Shown here: positions 11,481 to 22,616 of the stretch, piece after piece
Position numbering within the stretch: the stretch's first letter is position 1
Layout: each line of letters starts with the position of its first letter
Assembly (NCBI GenBank): GCA_023678885.1
Contig: CM042979.1
Coordinates: forward strand, 20,203,513 to 20,267,512
DNA length: 64,000 nucleotides
Reading direction: 5' to 3'
From: Pogostemon cablin
Lineage: Eukaryota > Streptophyta > Magnoliopsida > Lamiales > Lamiaceae
Translations under genes and position numbers: made by a program
Notes under the pieces: generated by a model
Database searches by the model: none
Told to the model about the DNA's origin: nothing
Seen by the model: only the letters and a program-made list of their open reading frames with translations

Positions 11481-12124
11481 ACACTAACTAAATTCTGAAG
11501 CTGTGCTTTCTTACTATCCATTTGTGCCAGATTTGTTTGTATACAAAGGTTGAGTCCTCCATATGTCTGCTGCTCAAGTGTGCATACATACGTGTAGCTC
11601 TAAATACTCCATTCTCACTATAGTTTTTCATAATACAGACCATCCCTTCATCTCCTTCCGTTTCACTCACTATTATATTCCTAATGGCAATCAGTGTTCT
11701 CCATAAATATGTGGAATTCACTCCGGGAGAAATCACTATCCACTGAGCGGATGGTAGGTAACAGAGTGAATCCATTTCACCCATAGTGATAAAGCCTCGT
11801 TGTGTACATCCCACAAAGCTGCCAACAATAAAGCTTTGTTCCATGTATTAATGTCCTTCAACCCTAATCCTCCAGCATTCTTAGGTTGAAGGATATCTTT
11901 TCAACTCACCGGGCTCACCTTTGTTCCCCACAAAAATCTACGAGTCAAAGCCTCCACCTTCTTAACCACCACTAAGGGGATTTTAACAATCCCACACCAA
12001 AAGGATAGAATTACATAAATTCCAGAAGTAATAAGTTCCAATCTACCCATGAAGGATAACAGTTTAGAAGACCAACTCTGAATCATGTTATTAATATCAT
12101 TCAATAGAGGCGAGAAGTCCTCCA

Positions 12125-13490
12125 CCCCTATCCTCTTACTACAAATAGGAATACTGAAATGTTTGAAAGGAATGGTACCTCTATTGAATGGAAGAATCTG
12201 AGAAATTTGATCCCGTAATTAGTTTGAAACCCCTGATGTGATAAGGTTGGATTTGTGAGGGTTAACCACCAATCCAGACACATTACTAAATTTCTCCAAA
12301 ATCCGATGTAGTGTTGTTACCGTTGTAAGATTTTCATATCCCAGAATCAGTAGATCATCCGCAAAGATCAAATGGGAAACATCACACACTTATAAATTCT
12401 GGAGTGAAATCTATACTCATGATGCTCCACAGCTCTCTTCATCAGACGACTGAAGTACTCCATACAAATAACAAAAAGGAGGGAGGATATAGGATCACCT
12501 TGACGGAGACCTCGCTTTCCTTTGAAGAACCCTTCCGATTTGCCTTTAATGAATAAGGAGTAAGAAGTAGTAGTCGCACATTGTTCAATCCATTTATGAA
12601 ACAAATGAGGAAAACCCAACCCCTCAAGCAAGTCGAAGAGAAATTTTCAATGCACAGAGTCATATGCTTTGGATATGTCGACCTTCACTGCCATCCTTGG
12701 GGAGATACTCCCATTCCTTCTCCTGTAGCCCCTGAATAAGAATACACAGTCCCTTAATTTCCTACCTTTAACAAAACCAAACTGCGATGGACTAATCAAG
12801 GTAGGAAGGAATCCAAGAAGAAGACTAGCCAACATATTTGAAATGATTTTATAAACTATGTTGCAACAAGAGATAGGCCTATAGTCTCGGACCCTAGGTT
12901 CATGTGTCTTTTTTGGAATCAAGGAAACAAAAGTAGCATTGATTTATTTGAGTAATTTTCCTTTTCGAAAGAAATCTTTAACTGCCGCCACCACATCACC
13001 TCCAACTACACTCCAAGCACTCTGAAAGAAGGCCGAACTGTATCCATCTGGACCTGGAGATTTGTTCTTGTTAATGGACCATAAAGCTTCTCTAATCTCC
13101 TCCTTCTCAATCAGATCTTCTAATTTGCTTGCTTCCTCCAGACTCAACCGCTGCCCTAGATCCAAAACGTCCTGCTCCAGCCTTCGTCACCAAGAATTGA
13201 TTGATAATAAGTGAGGAAGTTATCAACCATTTCTTGGTAGGAAGTAGTGGGGCTATGATCAGTGAAGATTCTGTAAATACCATTCCTTGCACCATTACTA
13301 CAGATAAGAGAGTAGAAATACTTGGTCGGACGATCCTGGTTTTTAATGTGTTTGTTTTTAAGAACCTGCAAAAGAAAGTCAGATTCACAATCATCCAAGT
13401 GTTTTTGCTTGTTGATTACATCACCTAGCTCTAGATAAAGCCCTTGATTCATCGGATCTGCCATGAATAGAGACTGGAGGTGAAGCAAGT
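12125..13490 (-). pseudogene. LINE ORF2 reverse transcriptase
   Basis: RT blocks appear in order: SINKNKSPGPDGYSSAFFQ (about 13060), RVRDYRPISCCNIVYKIISN (12890), GFVKGRKLRDCVFLF, AVKVDISKAYDSVH (12650), GLRQGDPISSLLFVICMEYF (12500), and the catalytic FADDLLIL at about 12366-12343. It would copy LINE RNA at a nicked target. A frameshift lies directly before FADD, and others lie near 13160, 12940 and 12640, so it is dead. Confidence 0.93.
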
Positions 13491-13744
13491 GTTCTCTCCC
13501 TCTTTTAACCCTTTATGAAATGTGATTGTAATTTTCATTGTGTAGCTTCTTCAGGGGTTTCTTCATTAATTTTAATTTCTGACAAAGTGCTTATTGTTTT
13601 GTACCTGCAAATAAAGACATACCAATGAAGAGATGTTAGATGAATAAACAAATCATGGTTAGTCCAAAAATTGCAAAATCTGAACGGTTTTATAGTGCGG
13701 GGTTTAGGAGAAAGGAAGGAAGTGATAGAAGGGCAGTGGTCGGA

Positions 13745-14368
13745 TTAGGTTCCTTGAGGTAAGAAAAAAGTATGCAGCTCCCATCCCATACTTCTCCAAA
13801 TTTTGCAGATCATCACTCTATCAAGTTTCGAGCAAACTGTTCCATTTGACCATGTAAAAAAATAGCCCGAGGATCGAGTATCCTCCACCCCTAAAATAGA
13901 GAACAACTCATGAAGTTCACGGATCCCTAGATGGTGAGTACTGCCATATCTCTCACTCTCATATCTAACACAGTTAAAAACCCCTCCAAAAATCCAAGGT
14001 AAGGTGTTAGAACGGAAGATATCGTTGAGGTGCTGCCATAGTGATCTTCTAACAATGTATCTGTTATGGGCATAAACAATAGTGATAACAAACTCTTTTG
14101 CAGAAGTGAGACATCGCACATTAGCAGAGATGGCTGCTCTGAAGGGATTTCAAGTGATCATAACTCGACCTCCATTACATCACTCAAAGTTGTGATTACA
14201 TTTCCAGCCAAGGAAAACTTTACTGACAACATCATTTACTTTACTAGAATTCAACTTAGTTTCAACTAAACCAGCTAATGCAACATCATGATCACGCACA
14301 ATTTTCCTCAGTACATTGTGGGTTGGCGTGCATCCCATCCCATGCACATTCCAGATCAAGAGATTCAT
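13745..14368 (-). pseudogene. LINE ORF2 apurinic-type endonuclease
   Basis: ORF2 starts with ATG at 14368 (MNLLIWNVHGMG), the usual APE-domain opening. VETKL, YAHN, FFTWSN and SDHCP (just after 13745) are the expected endonuclease landmarks. A TGA after KCNHNFE and further stops near 14180 and 13745 break it. The segment 13490-13745 is the decayed linker to RT. Confidence 0.88.
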
Positions 14369-14523
14369 GAGGAATAATCGGAGGATGGAGAACCTTCCCC
14401 CGCCATCTTCCTGCTAATCCACTCACCATAATCTCGATGACCTTTATATTCTACATTTTTGTCCAAGGATCTAGCTCTCTTGCTTTTGAAATTCCTGCCA
14501 GTGGAGTCTAAGACCTTTAAGTG

Positions 14524-14527
<4 letters not shown>
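14365..14527 (-). pseudogene. C-terminal remnant of LINE ORF1
   Basis: A frame of about 53 codons ends in KRARSLDKNVEYKGHRDYGE and then a short tail, with its TGA overlapping the ORF2 start as ATGA. That 4-base overlap is a translational-coupling layout used by L1-type elements. The rest of ORF1 is missing because the copy is truncated at 14527. Confidence 0.6.

Positions 14528-14557
<30 letters not shown>
14528..14557. repeat. (TA)n microsatellite at the LINE 5' boundary
   Basis: An uninterrupted TA run separates the LINE from the E LTR sequence. It may be the original insertion site. Confidence 0.9.
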
Positions 14558-14561
<4 letters not shown>

Positions 14562-15531
14562 GGTTTATTAATTAAAAGTACGTGTATTTACAATCTAATT
14601 ATTAATAAATACATTAATCTAATATAATTACTGTGGGATACATAACGATTTTTTTCTCCCAACATTATCCTTGTTCACAACGTTTAATATTCAACATTTT
14701 TACAGAACAATAATTTCGTTGAACACTAATGTACACTACATCAAAACTAATATTCAACGTTTAATATTAGTGTACACTAATGTACACTAATATTCAACGT
14801 TTATACAGAACTAACCTTTCTTTTGTCAATGTACACCGATGTACACTATTATTATGCTTATCACTCAAGATTTTAGGAAAGGGAATTTAGGAAAAAAATC
14901 ATTTTCCTAATTCTCACTACGGTCACTTTCTTTTATTCCTCTCTAAATGCACGCTGATGTACATATTTTTTCTTTTCATCTCTCTAAATACACGTTGATG
15001 TATAGATTTTGAAAGAAATAATTTAGGGAAAAATCATTTTACTAATTCTCTATGTGGTCAGTTTCTATTATTTCTCTATCTAAATTCATGCCAATGTACA
15101 TATTTTTCTTCATTCTTCTAATTGTGACTTCATTCTTCATTTTGTGACAAGTTTTCGATTAATTAATCAAAGTTCAGATTGATTAAGTACATTGTGAACA
15201 CGTGTGTACGAATTAAGGTTGTATTCAATGACTCTATCTTTAACAATTATTTATCTCACCTAAATGTACACTGATGTATATTTATATAAATAGTTTATTC
15301 ATTTTTTTCTCCCCAAAAATTATTTATCTCGAATGAGTGCACGGTGATATATATGCATATAAATACTTAATCATATTTTTTTTAATTTGCTTCACATGAT
15401 GTACACTGATGTTCAGTAAGTATGGGTAATATGGGAAAAACAAAATTAAATTTTGTATCTGTGCGTAATTTTCTATAGTGAATGTATAAATTAGTAATAT
15501 CTAAATACGTTTTGTACCTAATATTTATTGA

Positions 15532-15568
<37 letters not shown>

Positions 15569-15575
15569 TATTACA
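14558..15575 (-). repeat. 3' LTR of chromovirus E (left limit uncertain)
   Basis: The right boundary is set by TGTAATAATTG on the minus strand next to a polypurine tract. The left limit is unknown because the LINE interrupts or abuts it and the second LTR is outside the window. The sequence is AT-rich with many TGTACA-type motifs and a second (TA)n run at 15535-15564. No open frame. Confidence 0.6.
15535..15564. repeat. (TA)n microsatellite near the start of the E LTR
   Basis: A TA run about 10 bp inside the LTR start (minus-strand view). The shadow ORFs across it have no meaning. Confidence 0.9.
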
Positions 15576-15875
15576 TCCCACCCACTAAAATTAATTTCGT
15601 TATCGAAATTTAATACATATATCAAATCTTTGATATGTGCAAAATTTAAGATTTATGCAGCTCTCAATACTATCCAGAAGGCGACTTTTTACAATATATC
15701 TATCATTAGTGTCAGATGCATGACTATTTATTATGAAGAAATTTATTATCACTCTTAAGAATGTATCACCAACCTAAAAATAATAGATAAGTAATAGAAT
15801 AATATATAGATATCCACTACCTAAATTGATGATGTCATTGATAGAGATACTAACTCAACTAAAAAGGAATGCCTT
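15576..15875 (-). other. 3' UTR and polypurine tract of E
   Basis: AGTGGGTGGGA on the minus strand (15576-15586) lies directly against the LTR start and is the likely polypurine tract. The remaining bases run to the chromodomain stop and show nothing else. Confidence 0.7.
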
Positions 15876-16078
15876 CTAAGTTAGTTGAGGGTATTCGGCC
15901 AAGATTTGATCTTCACATTCCCAGGTAGCCTTTTCACTCCCATGTCTATTCCACAATACCTTGACTAAGACGATGGTTTTGTTCCTCAATTTTTTTTCTT
16001 GCGATCAAGAATGGTAACAGGCCCCTCTTCATATGTCAAGTCATTGTGCAATGTGACATCTTGATAATTGACCACATG
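15876..16078 (-). pseudogene. Chromodomain at the C-terminus of E pol
   Basis: On the minus strand, VNYQDVTLHNDLTYEEGPV leads to VLWNRHGSEKATWECEDQI and ends LAEYPQLT-stop (TAG at 15878-15876). The ATWE core is typical of the chromodomain that plant chromoviruses carry after integrase to steer insertion to marked chromatin. A frameshift lies between the two halves, in a run of A. The frame joins directly to SSHV at 42717 across the D insertion, which proves both parts are one gene. Confidence 0.88.
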
Positions 16079-16821
16079 TGATGAGCGTTTTCTTTGCATG
16101 CAAAATTAATCCCTAAGTATTAAGGATATTAATTGCAGATTAAGCAAGCGACCAAGTTAAATATCGAACCCAAAGGATGGCGCATTATTAATTTAATTAT
16201 TTACTAAATTAATTAAGACAAAAGGTAATAAAGTTTGAGAATTTATTATAAACTACTAAACAATTAATTAAAATAACAAATAAAATAAAATATCACTGGA
16301 AGAATACGAAAGTGGATCAAGTAGGAGAATAGGTAGCTCTAGGATAATCTAGTTTCACTCATTAATCTCCCTTTCGTGTATCAATGTCTGACTCTGCTTT
16401 GTGGAATATGAACGCATCACTAAACCATGCAAATCTACTCTATAGACACAAGTAAATAAGTGTGTAACACGTGTAAATAACCTTGGAGCAAGGGATATAA
16501 CTTCACCCCCCTTTCTAGGTACTATCAGTATCAATTATTTCTCTGCCAATTGGTTCTCTAACCCGATATGATCTCCCTTTATAGGTACTATAAAGCCAAC
16601 CTCTTTATCCTACTTATTAACCCGAATTCAATTAAATTAACAAGTATTTATATATGATAGTTCTACTGAAGCTTCAGAGTCCCCTCACTTAAAATCATAA
16701 CATGAAATCCTGTTCAGCAATGAACGCGCTCAATCAACAAATAAGATATATATTCAAACTCTATATAACAGTTGAAGATGTACAAAACGACCCTGAATAT
16801 GGATTAAAAACGCATAGTCAT
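16079..16821 (-). mobile_element. Element D: solo LTR, left part
   Basis: An Athila-type LTR of about 1816 bp in total (with 41644-42716), oriented minus. It starts on the plus strand with TGATGAGCG. It is flanked by ACATG at 16074-16078 and again at 42717-42721. No internal region exists, so it is a solo LTR left by LTR-LTR recombination. A is inserted in it. D lacks the TTCGACC motif array that the four other Athila LTRs carry. Confidence 0.93.
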
Positions 16822-17371
16822 TGTTGAGAGTGGAAATTAGCGTGTTTGAGTGTCCAATTTAACACCTTTTTGGTGAGAATTATTGTTATATATTTGCACA
16901 AGTATCTTATATTCAATATATGTGAGAAAAAGGTGCACTTGAGGTGTTTTATTCTGTTTTAGGTGGAAAAAGGATGAAAAGTGCAAAGTTGGAGAAAAGG
17001 TGCAATTTGTGCAAGAATGCTGAAAACGCACGACCAACTTTTGTAATTTTTCTGTATTCGTGTGGAGATCAAAACTGATAATATGATACATAGTTGGAAA
17101 GCCGCTGTAGATAGGGTCATTTTGGAGTAAAGAACACCTCAATCGAGTTCCAAACGAGGAAGTTATGAGCAAAATGGTGACGTCGCGTGAGCTATTCCTA
17201 TTCAGAATGGCTGTCCACTTTGCATGACTTGTTACATATATAATATTGAAGTTTCTATAAGTTCTATATATGTATAGAAATCCAAGGAAAAGAGGATCGC
17301 ATGAGCACAAGAATCACTCAAATCAGAGCTCGGATGTGGAAGTTATACGCAAAACGGTGAGACTGTATAAG

Positions 17372-17557
17372 TCAATTCGACCTGATGTGGTAGTCGAATT
17401 GAGGTCGAATCGAACGGGTAAAGAGTCAATTCGACCATGACACCTCAGTTCGACCTACTGTGCTGGTCAAATTGAGCACCTGAAGCTTCCAGTAGGTCAA
17501 TTCGATCTCCAATTAGACCTGGAGGGGAGAATTTGACCTGGCTCCTTGAATTGACGT
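17372..17557. repeat. A array 1: TTCGACC/GGTCGAA repeats in U3 of the 5' LTR
   Basis: About ten copies of AATTCGACC, GGTCGAATT and decayed forms within 190 bp, ending about 90 bp before the TATA box. The 3' LTR copy is at 23166-23352. Confidence 0.93.
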
Positions 17558-17648
17558 ACGAAAACTTACCATATCCGTATTTTTACACTCTCAATACATG
17601 TGATCACTCAAAAAGCCCATTCAAAGGCCTATAAGGAGAGCTTACAAG

Positions 17649-17656
17649 TATAAAAG
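17649..17656 (+). promoter_or_regulatory. TATA box of the A 5' LTR
   Basis: TATAAAAG after TTACAAG, the same core promoter as in B, C and F. The 3' LTR copy is at 23448-23455. Confidence 0.7.
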
Positions 17657-18821
17657 GGGGTGTATATTGCACCACTGGGGGAGAATACAATAGATTAGAG
17701 GAAGAGAGGCCACAACCATACTACACCCCACAAGGGGGGATCACCTCCTAACCATCATCCACATCCTTTCCTCCGTCCATCCATCACTTTGAAGATTCAT
17801 TCGTGGAATTAAGAGGAGAACCAAGAGGAGGATTCAAGATGGAGAAGGACGCGACGACTTCCACATCTAGGGTTTATTTCGTTTCCTAATTTATCTTGTA
17901 ATTTTCTAGGCATCCGAGTAAGATCTATACAACACCCATGATTGTTCTTCTTAACATAATATGCTAGAGTCTTTTTGGTAGAACTAGGGTTGTGAAGGTT
18001 TTATCTAGTTAATTGAACTTCCATGTGTGTGTACACTCCGTACAACACTACTTGTGGATTTATTTTATATATGATCGTGCTTTCTTAATTCATACTCACA
18101 GTCATTTTGTGCATCATTAACTGTTTTGTAGAGTCTGAATACATATCTTGGTTATTGATTGAGTGCGTTCACTGCTGAGCAGGATTCCATATTATAATTC
18201 TAAGTGAGGGGACTCCGAAGCTTCATTAGAACTATCATATATGAATACTTATTAATTGAATTGAATTCAGGTTATTAAGTAGGATAAAGAGGATAATTTT
18301 ATAATACCTATAAAGGGAGATCATATCGGGTTAGAGTACCAATTGGCCAGGGAAATAATTGATACTGATAGTACCTAGAAAGGGGGGTGGAATTATATCT
18401 CTTGATCCAAGGTTATTCACGCGTGTTACACGTATGTTTACTTGTGCCTATAGAGTAGATATGCATAGTTTAGTGATGCGTCCATATTCTACAAGGCAGA
18501 GTCGGACATCAACACACGAAAAGGAGATTAATGAGTGAAACTGGATTATCCTAGAGCTACTTATTCTCCTACTTGATCCACTTTCGTATTCTTCTAGTGT
18601 TTAATTTATTTTATTTGTTATTTAATTTTCAGTATATTAGTTATTAGATAATCAACCTCAAAATCTGATTGTCTTGTCTTAATTAATTTAGATAATAATT
18701 AAATTGATAATACGCCGTCCTTTGAGTTCGATATTCACTTGGTCACTTGTTTAAGCTGTAATTGATATCCTTAATACTTGAGGATTAATTTTGCGTGCAA
18801 AGAAAACGCGCATCAAGTTCT

Positions 18822-18839
18822 TGGCGCTGTTGCCGGGGA
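18822..18839 (+). other. Primer binding site of A (tRNA-Asp)
   Basis: TGGCGCTGTTGCCGGGGA is complementary to the tRNA-Asp 3' end with one mismatch. It starts 6 bases after the LTR. Confidence 0.88.
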
Positions 18840-18988
18840 CGGCTGTTATTATTAGTTTATTATTTCTAATGTGATTAAGATTTTTATTTGTGATTATTTT
18901 TTTCTATCTAACCTTGAATTTTTCTGAGGTACTTGTGCACTAGGAAAATGAGAGGAAGGAAAAGAAGGAATAACACACTGAGCTAAAC

Positions 18989-19930
18989 ATGGCCGGAGAA
19001 GAATCCCTTTTCTGGAGGTTGTTTTGAAGATCCATATCAGCATCTCAAAAGATTTCTTGATTATGCAAACACTCAAAAGGGTGCTGGAGCTAATGATAAT
19101 GTTAGGCAGATCGCCTTATTCAAGTTCTCTTTATTGATAAGGCGGAAGCTTGGTATGAGACTCTTGATGCTACAGATTGCACTTCATGGGACCAACTGAA
19201 GCAGACATTCTTAAGAATGAGGCAAGAGATCACTCAATTTGTTATGAATCAGGGTGAGAAATTTCATGAGACGTGAGATAGGTTTAAAGATATGCTCAGG
19301 AGGTGTCCATAACATGGAATGTCGAAGGCTCAGTACATAAGTATCTTCTACTATGGATTGGATTGTGAGTCGCGTGTCTTTATTGATGCATTATCAGGTG
19401 GAGCACTGTTATCTAAGACGACACTTGAAGCAAAAAAGTTATTTGAAGACATCTCTATGTATTCACGTGACTGGCATGTAGAGAGAGAAGAGGATCATAT
19501 ATGCTTGGCAAGGTAGCACAGGTTGAATATCAAGTGGAGAAGCCAAATAGGGATGATGAGATCGTCTCTAGTCTAGCTAACATCAACAAGCTACTAGAGT
19601 CCCAACAGAGGCAGATTACAAAGTTGACACAAGAGGGGCCTAGTATGAAGCAGCAGCAAGAAGTGAAGATGTTGAAGATATCTTCAATCAATACATGGCT
19701 GAGAATGATGCAAGGGTTGATCGTCTAAGGGCCAAGCTAGAGGCAAAAACTGATGCAAACCATAAAGATTTATCTAAGAAGTTGAAGGACCTTACCTTGA
19801 TGATGGGGTAGATGGCCACGAATGTGAATCACTTGACACAAACTTCGGAGAATAATGCCATCACATTGAGGTCTGGAACACAGTACGAGGGACCAATGAG
19901 GCCAGAATTAAATTTAGAGACGTCGGGAGC
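18989..19930 (+). pseudogene. Gag of A (broken)
   Basis: Gag begins at ATGGCCGGAG, but a deletion of roughly 130 bp relative to B joins this start directly to the codons for EKNPFSGGCFEDPYQHL and throws the frame. Later pieces read KAQYISIFYYGLDCESRVF (19325) and IVSSLANINKLLESQQRQIT (19560). A TAA follows RRCP at about 19311, at the same codon where B has TAG and C has a glutamine codon. Further stops follow. It can no longer encode a capsid protein. Confidence 0.88.
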
Positions 19931-20343
19931 TCAATTCAATGCCAATTCGACCAATACATCAGGTCGAATTCAATAGGGTAGGTCGAATGAGGCACCTGGA
20001 CGTGATTTGGAAGCAACAGAGCCTTGATTTGACCAGAAACACTTCAATTCGACCAGACCCTCTGGTTGAATTGAGGTCGAATCCAGCCCTCCAAAGTACT
20101 CTGTTTTATCAGAAGCCCAATTCGACTAGCCTATATTCAATTTGACCAGACCCTCTGGTCGAACCCAGGTCGAATTGGAGGACAACAATCATACAGAAGC
20201 TCAATTCGACCAGGACCACTTCAATTCGACCAGACCCTCTGGTCGAATCCAACGGACAAGGTAAGATTGGACTTCCAGGTGCACAATTCGACCACTACAT
20301 GTCCAATTCCACCAGGAGTCCTGGTCGAATTCAGGTCAAATCG
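19931..20343. repeat. A array 2: TTCGACC/GGTCGAA repeats at the gag end
   Basis: About 410 bp with AATTCGACC/GGTCGAATT pairs. Around 20045, 20140 and 20227 the pair is separated by CCC with extended arms CGACCAGA...TCTGGTCG, giving stems of up to 13 bp. Flavour AATTCGACC, as in both LTRs of A. Confidence 0.94.
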
Positions 20344-20785
20344 CACCAATCTGCACCATTTTCCGCGCCAAATGCTCCACATGATGTTGATGTTACTCCA
20401 GTACCATTACATAAGCAGAATACTGAGCTTACAATGGAGAAGAAGTGGAAAAGAGCAAAAAAGTTTAGAGCCGAGAAGCTTAGACTGCAGATGGATAATG
20501 AGTGGTTTTCTCTCTTGATCAAGCAATGAAAATGCCCATGGAGACTCAATCGTGCAAGAGCATTGATGTGGTTTCTAACTTGTTTAATCTTGATTTTTCT
20601 AAGACAGATGATTCTGAATTTATGTGGAAGATTGACAAGGAGGTGTCTAGACAGCCATGGGAGGAGGAAATTTCTAGGATCATATACTTGTGACCAAGAA
20701 AGGTAAGGTGCTGAGTGTAGACAAGAAGAAGGAAAGAACGTATTTGAAGGTGAGGATGCGACAAGATCGTCCTCTGATCCAATAG
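20344..20785 (+). pseudogene. Post-gag remnant and tail frame of A
   Basis: The linker ending in LRAEK is fused directly to LRLQMDNE, the far side of the protease, so the whole protease core is absent. Then come MKMPMETQSCKSIDV and a tail (FNLDFSKTDDSEFMWKIDKE) related to the tails of B and C, ending RQDRPLIQ-stop at 20785. Frame breaks lie near 20505 and 20670. The tail matches no domain I recognise. Confidence 0.8.
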
Positions 20786-21160
20786 TTTAAAAGGTTACAT
20801 CTGTCGTGACTCTCCGACGTTAAACATGAGCGCCTGTTGGGGCTTGCCCTTCCATTTTATTACTTTATTTATTTCGTGTGAGAAAGAAATTTTTATATTT
20901 AAGGTGCTTACTATTCGGCAATTATTACATCTCTTTTCAAACTTAGTTTTAACTTACGTTTTTACTAAGTTTGGGGGTGTAATGTTCTACCTCATTGAAG
21001 CACCAAGAGTATAATCTTTTCTTTGTAATGTTTGCTAGGGGAGTTAATTTTTTGCGGTATATTGAAACTTTAATCAGTTTTTATGTGTCAATTTTTTGCA
21101 ATTTGCCTAGTGTTCAGTGGTGTTTGTAGTGTGTGGAGTCGATTAGATAGTCAATTGATT
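20786..21160 (+). other. Conserved noncoding block of A with internal polypurine tract
   Basis: It contains TGACTCTCCGACGTTAAACA, the pyrimidine-rich stretch and AAGTTTGGGGGTG at 20967-20979. It is shared with B, C and F in the same place after the last frame. Confidence 0.82.
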
Positions 21161-22603
21161 CTTTCTTATAGTTCCCCTATTTTGTTATTGATGAATCCTG
21201 TGATGATGAGTGTTTGAGCTTTGATGATAGAAAAAGGTAAAAGAGTGGCAAGACGAGTTCTACATTGAGGCTTTGACTCGAGGAGCTCGTGCATACATTG
21301 AAGAAAAATCAGGTGCCCTCGTTCCCTTATTTTAATTCTTATATGTGCTTTTAATTCATAGAGTGATGGGTTGAGTTTATGGTGGTGATCCATGTGAGCT
21401 TATATGTTTAAATTGTGCCTGAAATTCATATGCTCTTGAAATTGATAAAGGAAGTGTACTTGACTTATATTGTGGTATGAAGTTCTATGTGTACTTGTGG
21501 GATATTGCTTACCATGAAAAGTGCTCTATTACTTGTTATAAATCCATGTGCGATTTTGAGCCTTGTTGATCATGTACATAATCACATGATATTTCTTTTC
21601 TGGTAAGTATCATTCTTGTATGTATTCTAGAATTTGGCTCTTGTCTTACTTGAGACCGCATGTTATGTTAGATGATGAGAGATGATTTTAGGCCATCTGT
21701 GAATTTATGAGTCACTTTGCCAAATAATTTTCTACCAAATAATTATATATCCGTAGTTAGCCCTTTTGAGTCTGAAAGCCTTATTTCTTTGGCAACCTAC
21801 GAAGATAGCCACTTTGATATCCTATTTGAGCCTTAAATTCTTATATTTAGTGGAGAATTAAATGCTATCAAAGTGTGTGAAGTTGATTTTCATGGAGTTT
21901 GGAAGAAATAAAATATTTGGAGCTGTACAAGTGATTATGAGCTTAAAAATAAGTTGATGAGGGGTAGTGCCCAACACTGGTACCCCGAGATGTTAGAGGT
22001 AGTGCCCGAAACTGGTACCTCAAGAAAGGAAAAAATGAGAAGGAAAAATTGTTGAGCTTGAAGAAAAAGGAGAGAAAAGAAAATTAGAAGAGCATGAAGC
22101 TGGATAGCCTTGAAGTGTAAAAAAAATCTACAGTACAAAAGATTTCCAGTTTTAATTCTCTACTAATTGAGTTACTTTATCCATATATTTTCTACCCTTA
22201 CCAAAGAGCCAATATTACATCCAAAAGAAAAGTCCTTTTTGATCCCATTGTCGAATCATACTTTTAGTGGTAAAGAGTTTGAGACGTTTGGCAAGCTTAT
22301 GGTTACGCATGCACTTGAATTGAATCTGAGCGTAAACACCATAACCCATAAGTGTACATCTTTTACACTTGAGTGAGGTGATATATACTTCCCATGAAAA
22401 CATGTCAATGGAGCATTTGAATTGGTGGTGATTGTCTTATCTTGTATACTTTGAATAAATTATTACATGTAATGAGAGTTGCATGACCTAAGTTGAGGAC
22501 AATTGTATTTTGAATGAGTATTGGTCATAGTCCTTGTTTCCCCGCTAATTTTCATACTCTCTCTCTATATTTTTATTTTGTTGCCTCGGGACGAGCAACG
22601 GAT
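21161..22603 (+). other. 3' untranslated region of A
   Basis: No coding region. It holds a doubled 22-nt motif, GGTAGTGCCC...CTGGTACC, at 21963-21984 and 21998-22019. The same region occurs inverted in B. Confidence 0.85.
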
Positions 22604-22616
22604 AAGTTTGGGGGAT
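22604..22616 (+). other. Terminal polypurine tract of A
   Basis: AAGTTTGGGGGAT lies directly against the 3' LTR start TGTTGAG. Confidence 0.88.

Larger units (their letters stand above)
11269..14527 (-). mobile_element. Element L: L1-type LINE, 5'-truncated, 3' end beyond F
   Basis: A minus-strand non-LTR retrotransposon: the end of ORF1, then ORF2 with endonuclease, reverse transcriptase and a C-terminal zinc-finger (zf-RVT) region. The 5' end stops abruptly inside ORF1 next to a (TA)n tract, typical of LINE 5' truncation. At 11269 the coding sequence is cut by the LTR of F, so the 3' end and poly(A) tail should lie to the left of F, outside the window. Multiple stops and frameshifts show it is old. 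Confidence 0.9.
16822..18815 (+). repeat. 5' LTR of A
   Basis: TGTTGAGAGTGG...ACGCGCATCA, 1994 bp. U3 holds a motif array (17372-17557), then TATAAAAG at 17649. The long antisense frame at 16837-17310 is a shadow repeated in the other LTR. Confidence 0.95.

Noticed and set aside
11488..12125. Separate small minus-strand genes
   Set aside because: They are pieces of the LINE ORF2 linker and thumb in different frames.
16837..17310. 157-residue antisense ORF in the A LTR (and 22632-22967)
   Set aside because: Noncoding LTR shadow; broken in the second LTR copy.
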